A DNA stretch of 64,000 nt from an uncultured Actinomycetes bacterium (GTDB lineage: Bacteria; Actinomycetota; Coriobacteriia; Coriobacteriales; Atopobiaceae), in the NCBI GenBank assembly GCA_900314685.1, contig OMWE01000002.1:64577-128576 (forward strand). The letters are read 5' to 3'. Position 1 is the stretch's first letter. The number at the start of each line of letters is the position of its first letter. Made by a program: the position numbers and the translations under genes. The notes under the pieces are model-generated. The model was given only the letters and a program-made list of their open reading frames with translations. It was not told where the DNA came from and made no database searches. Below, in pieces: positions 62,383-64,000 of this stretch.

Positions 62383-63621
62383 TTACCCGAGCGTGACGGT
62401 GAAGGTGGTGCCATCCGCCTCGTTGCTCGCGGCGGCTATACGGCCGCCGTGCGCCTCGGCGATGCCCTTCGCGATCGCGAGTCCGAGGCCAAAACCACCC
62501 GTCGACCTGCTGCGCGCGGAGTCCGACCGGTAGAAACGGTCGAACACGTGGGCCAGGTCCTGCGCCGGGATGACCTGGCCGCGGTTGTTGACACGGAGCG
62601 TGATGCGGCCGCTCTCCCGCTTGAGCACGACGGTGACATCGCTGCCCGCGGAGGCGTACTTCACGGCGTTGTCGATCAGGATCTTGACGAGACGGTCGAG
62701 CCAGTCCCTGTCGCCGGTGATGCGGATGCCGTCGTCGATGTCTGTGACGATGGTGCTGCCCCTCTCGAAGGCGACGGCGTCGAATTCGAGTGCGGCGCTC
62801 TCCACGAGGTCCGAGAGGTCGACGTCCGACTTGTGCATGGCCTCGGCGTCGCCGGCGCGGGTCTCGTCGGTACGCGCGAGCTCGAGGAGGTCGGACACCA
62901 GGCCCTGCATCTGGCCGGCGGCGTCGACCGAGCTTTCCACCCAGCGCCGGTCCTGCTGGGGGAGCGCTTCGTCCTTTTGCAGGATGCCCATGTTGGCGGC
63001 GATCACCGCCAGCGGGGTCTTGAGCTCGTGGCTGGCGTCTGCGATGAAACGCCGCTGCTGCTCCCATGCCGCCTCGACGGGGCGCAACGCCCATGAGGAG
63101 ACGAACCAGGCAATGACAAAGAGGGCGCCGAGCGCTACCAGCAGAGTGGCCACGCTGCCGATAGCCTGACTGCGCAGGGCGATCTCCACGTCCGAGGTGT
63201 CTGCGATGGCGATGGCAAAGCCGCCATCGGAGGTAGACTGCGCCGCCCATGCGACAGGCGTGTCGGGCAGCCTGCCCGCGGACCCATCGCAGGTGAGCGC
63301 TGCGGCGATTACGGAATCGAGCACGTCGGAGTCAACGAGTGCCGTGTCGTTGCTGGCGGCAGTCACGCTGCCGTCGGCATCGATGATCACCTTCGCGACG
63401 AGCCGGGCGCTCCTGCCCCGGTCCTCCTGGCCGCGCGGTGCGCTGCCGATGATGGGAACAAAGCCCTCGTCCTCGCCGAGCGCCATCTCGAGCGAGCGGT
63501 CGACCTGGTCCCACTGCGTGGTGTAGCTCTGCCAATACGAGCTGGCAAGCATGATGACGAGCACGGCACCGACAAGCGCCATGACGATGGCGACAAACTT
63601 GCGCCTGAGCGAACCGATCAC
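62383..63621 (-). CDS. Two-component sensor histidine kinase
   Basis: Membrane sensor kinase of 412 residues. Membrane helices at about 9-27 and 155-175 enclose an extracellular sensor of about 125 residues with no recognised ligand motif. The H box is FIADASHELKTPLAVI with phospho-acceptor His198; N box DNAVKYA, DRFYRSDSAR, and G box GGFGLGLAIAKGI follow. Only about 20 residues separate helix 2 from the H box, so a full HAMP domain is absent. The GTG start at 63621 follows GAGGTAG. It follows the response regulator gene by 4 bases. Confidence 0.92.
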   Translation of the reverse strand: MIGSLRRKFVAIVMALVGAVLVIMLASSYWQSYTTQWDQVDRSLEMALGEDEGFVPIIGSAPRGQEDRGRSARLVAKVIIDADGSVTAASNDTALVDSDVLDSVIAAALTCDGSAGRLPDTPVAWAAQSTSDGGFAIAIADTSDVEIALRSQAIGSVATLLVALGALFVIAWFVSSWALRPVEAAWEQQRRFIADASHELKTPLAVIAANMGILQKDEALPQQDRRWVESSVDAAGQMQGLVSDLLELARTDETRAGDAEAMHKSDVDLSDLVESAALEFDAVAFERGSTIVTDIDDGIRITGDRDWLDRLVKILIDNAVKYASAGSDVTVVLKRESGRITLRVNNRGQVIPAQDLAHVFDRFYRSDSARSRSTGGFGLGLAIAKGIAEAHGGRIAAASNEADGTTFTVTLG

Positions 63622-63625
63622 GGCG

Positions 63626-64000
63626 CTACCTCACATGACCGAGGTCCTCGAGGCGGTAGCCGAGCATGCGCAGCGTGGTGATCTGCACGCCGGAGTGCAG
63701 GTAATGGATCTTCTTACGCAGGAAACTGATGTAGGCCTCGACGGAATTCTCGGTGGCCTCTGCATCGGAGCCCCACACACGGGTGAGGAGGTCCTGCTTG
63801 GAGAGGACGCGGGTCGGGCTCATCATGAGCGTGCGCATCACCTCGAACTCCTTGGAGGAGAGGTGTGCCGACCGTTCGCCACAGGCAAGGTCGTGCGTCG
63901 TCAGGTCCAGCACGAGGTCGCCAAACTTTGCCTCGTCGAGCATCAGGTCGCCGGAGCGGCGCGTGAGGGCGCGCACGCGGGCGAGCAGCTCTTCGTTCTC
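63626..64000 (-). CDS. OmpR-family response regulator (5' part off the right edge)
   Basis: The 124 visible C-terminal residues contain the end of the receiver/linker (ENEELLARVRALTRR) and a winged-helix DNA-binding domain: LSSKEFEVMRTLMMSP, VLSKQDLLTRVWGSD, NSVEAYISFLRKKI and ITTLRMLGYRLED. The phospho-acceptor domain lies beyond base 64000. It forms a two-gene operon with the kinase. Confidence 0.93.
   Translation of the reverse strand, partial: ENEELLARVRALTRRSGDLMLDEAKFGDLVLDLTTHDLACGERSAHLSSKEFEVMRTLMMSPTRVLSKQDLLTRVWGSDAEATENSVEAYISFLRKKIHYLHSGVQITTLRMLGYRLEDLGHVR

Overview
The window is a gene-dense, high-GC bacterial chromosome segment. GTG and TTG starts are common, spacers between coding genes are short, and AT-rich DNA is confined to a few regulatory spacers. 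No phage, insertion sequence or CRISPR array was seen. The gene set is an arginine deiminase locus, acetate kinase and phosphotransacetylase, ATP-type PEP carboxykinase, a single-cluster ferredoxin, a full shikimate cluster and MreBCD/RodA. Together these suggest an anaerobic, rod-shaped, arginine-fermenting actinobacterium, most likely of the class Coriobacteriia (Collinsella/Olsenella/Atopobium-like). The taxonomy is an inference from gene content and style.

Layout. 1-6.4 kb: folA (cut by the left edge), an acyl-ACP thioesterase and a lipid kinase on the minus strand; then rnd, a membrane zinc peptidase, xseA-xseB and a HIT protein on the plus strand. 6.4-13.7 kb: ackA, an orphan ABC-type binding lipoprotein, pckA with a possible T-box leader, an SDR dehydrogenase, a second HIT protein and pta. 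13.7-22.1 kb: UDP-galactopyranose mutase with a glycosyltransferase, ferredoxin, Maf, a self-cleaving P1-type peptidase, RlmD and polyphosphate kinase. 22.1-29.9 kb: an arginine catabolic region (arcA, arcB, an arcD-like antiporter, a PLP enzyme resembling capreomycidine synthase, a YfcC-type transporter) in which each block has a long AT-rich upstream region. No carbamate kinase gene is present here. 30-33.2 kb: small membrane and Cys-rich proteins, trpS, a YgjP-like metalloprotein and a degenerate 5-formyl-THF cyclo-ligase.

33.3-42.6 kb holds a complete aromatic amino acid supercluster in two divergent arms. The minus arm is aroA-aroC-pheA-aroE/K-aroQ and the plus arm is aroF-tyrA-aroB. All seven shikimate steps plus the Phe and Tyr branch enzymes are encoded. 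Two genes are fusions: AroE-AroK, and a PTS EIIB-like domain joined to a type II dehydroquinase. The EIIB-AroQ fusion keeps the cysteine that is phosphorylated in EIIB proteins and is the most unusual object in the window.

42.7-64 kb: tRNA-Arg(CCG), aconitase, a zinc-ribbon membrane protein, a cyclophilin and a TPR membrane protein; then the cell-shape operon mreB-mreC-mreD-mrdA-rodA; ribosomal proteins L21/L27 with a clear promoter; a DUF697-like protein; obgE-proB-nadD-yqeK-rsfS-dinB; and a two-component histidine kinase with a response regulator cut by the right edge.
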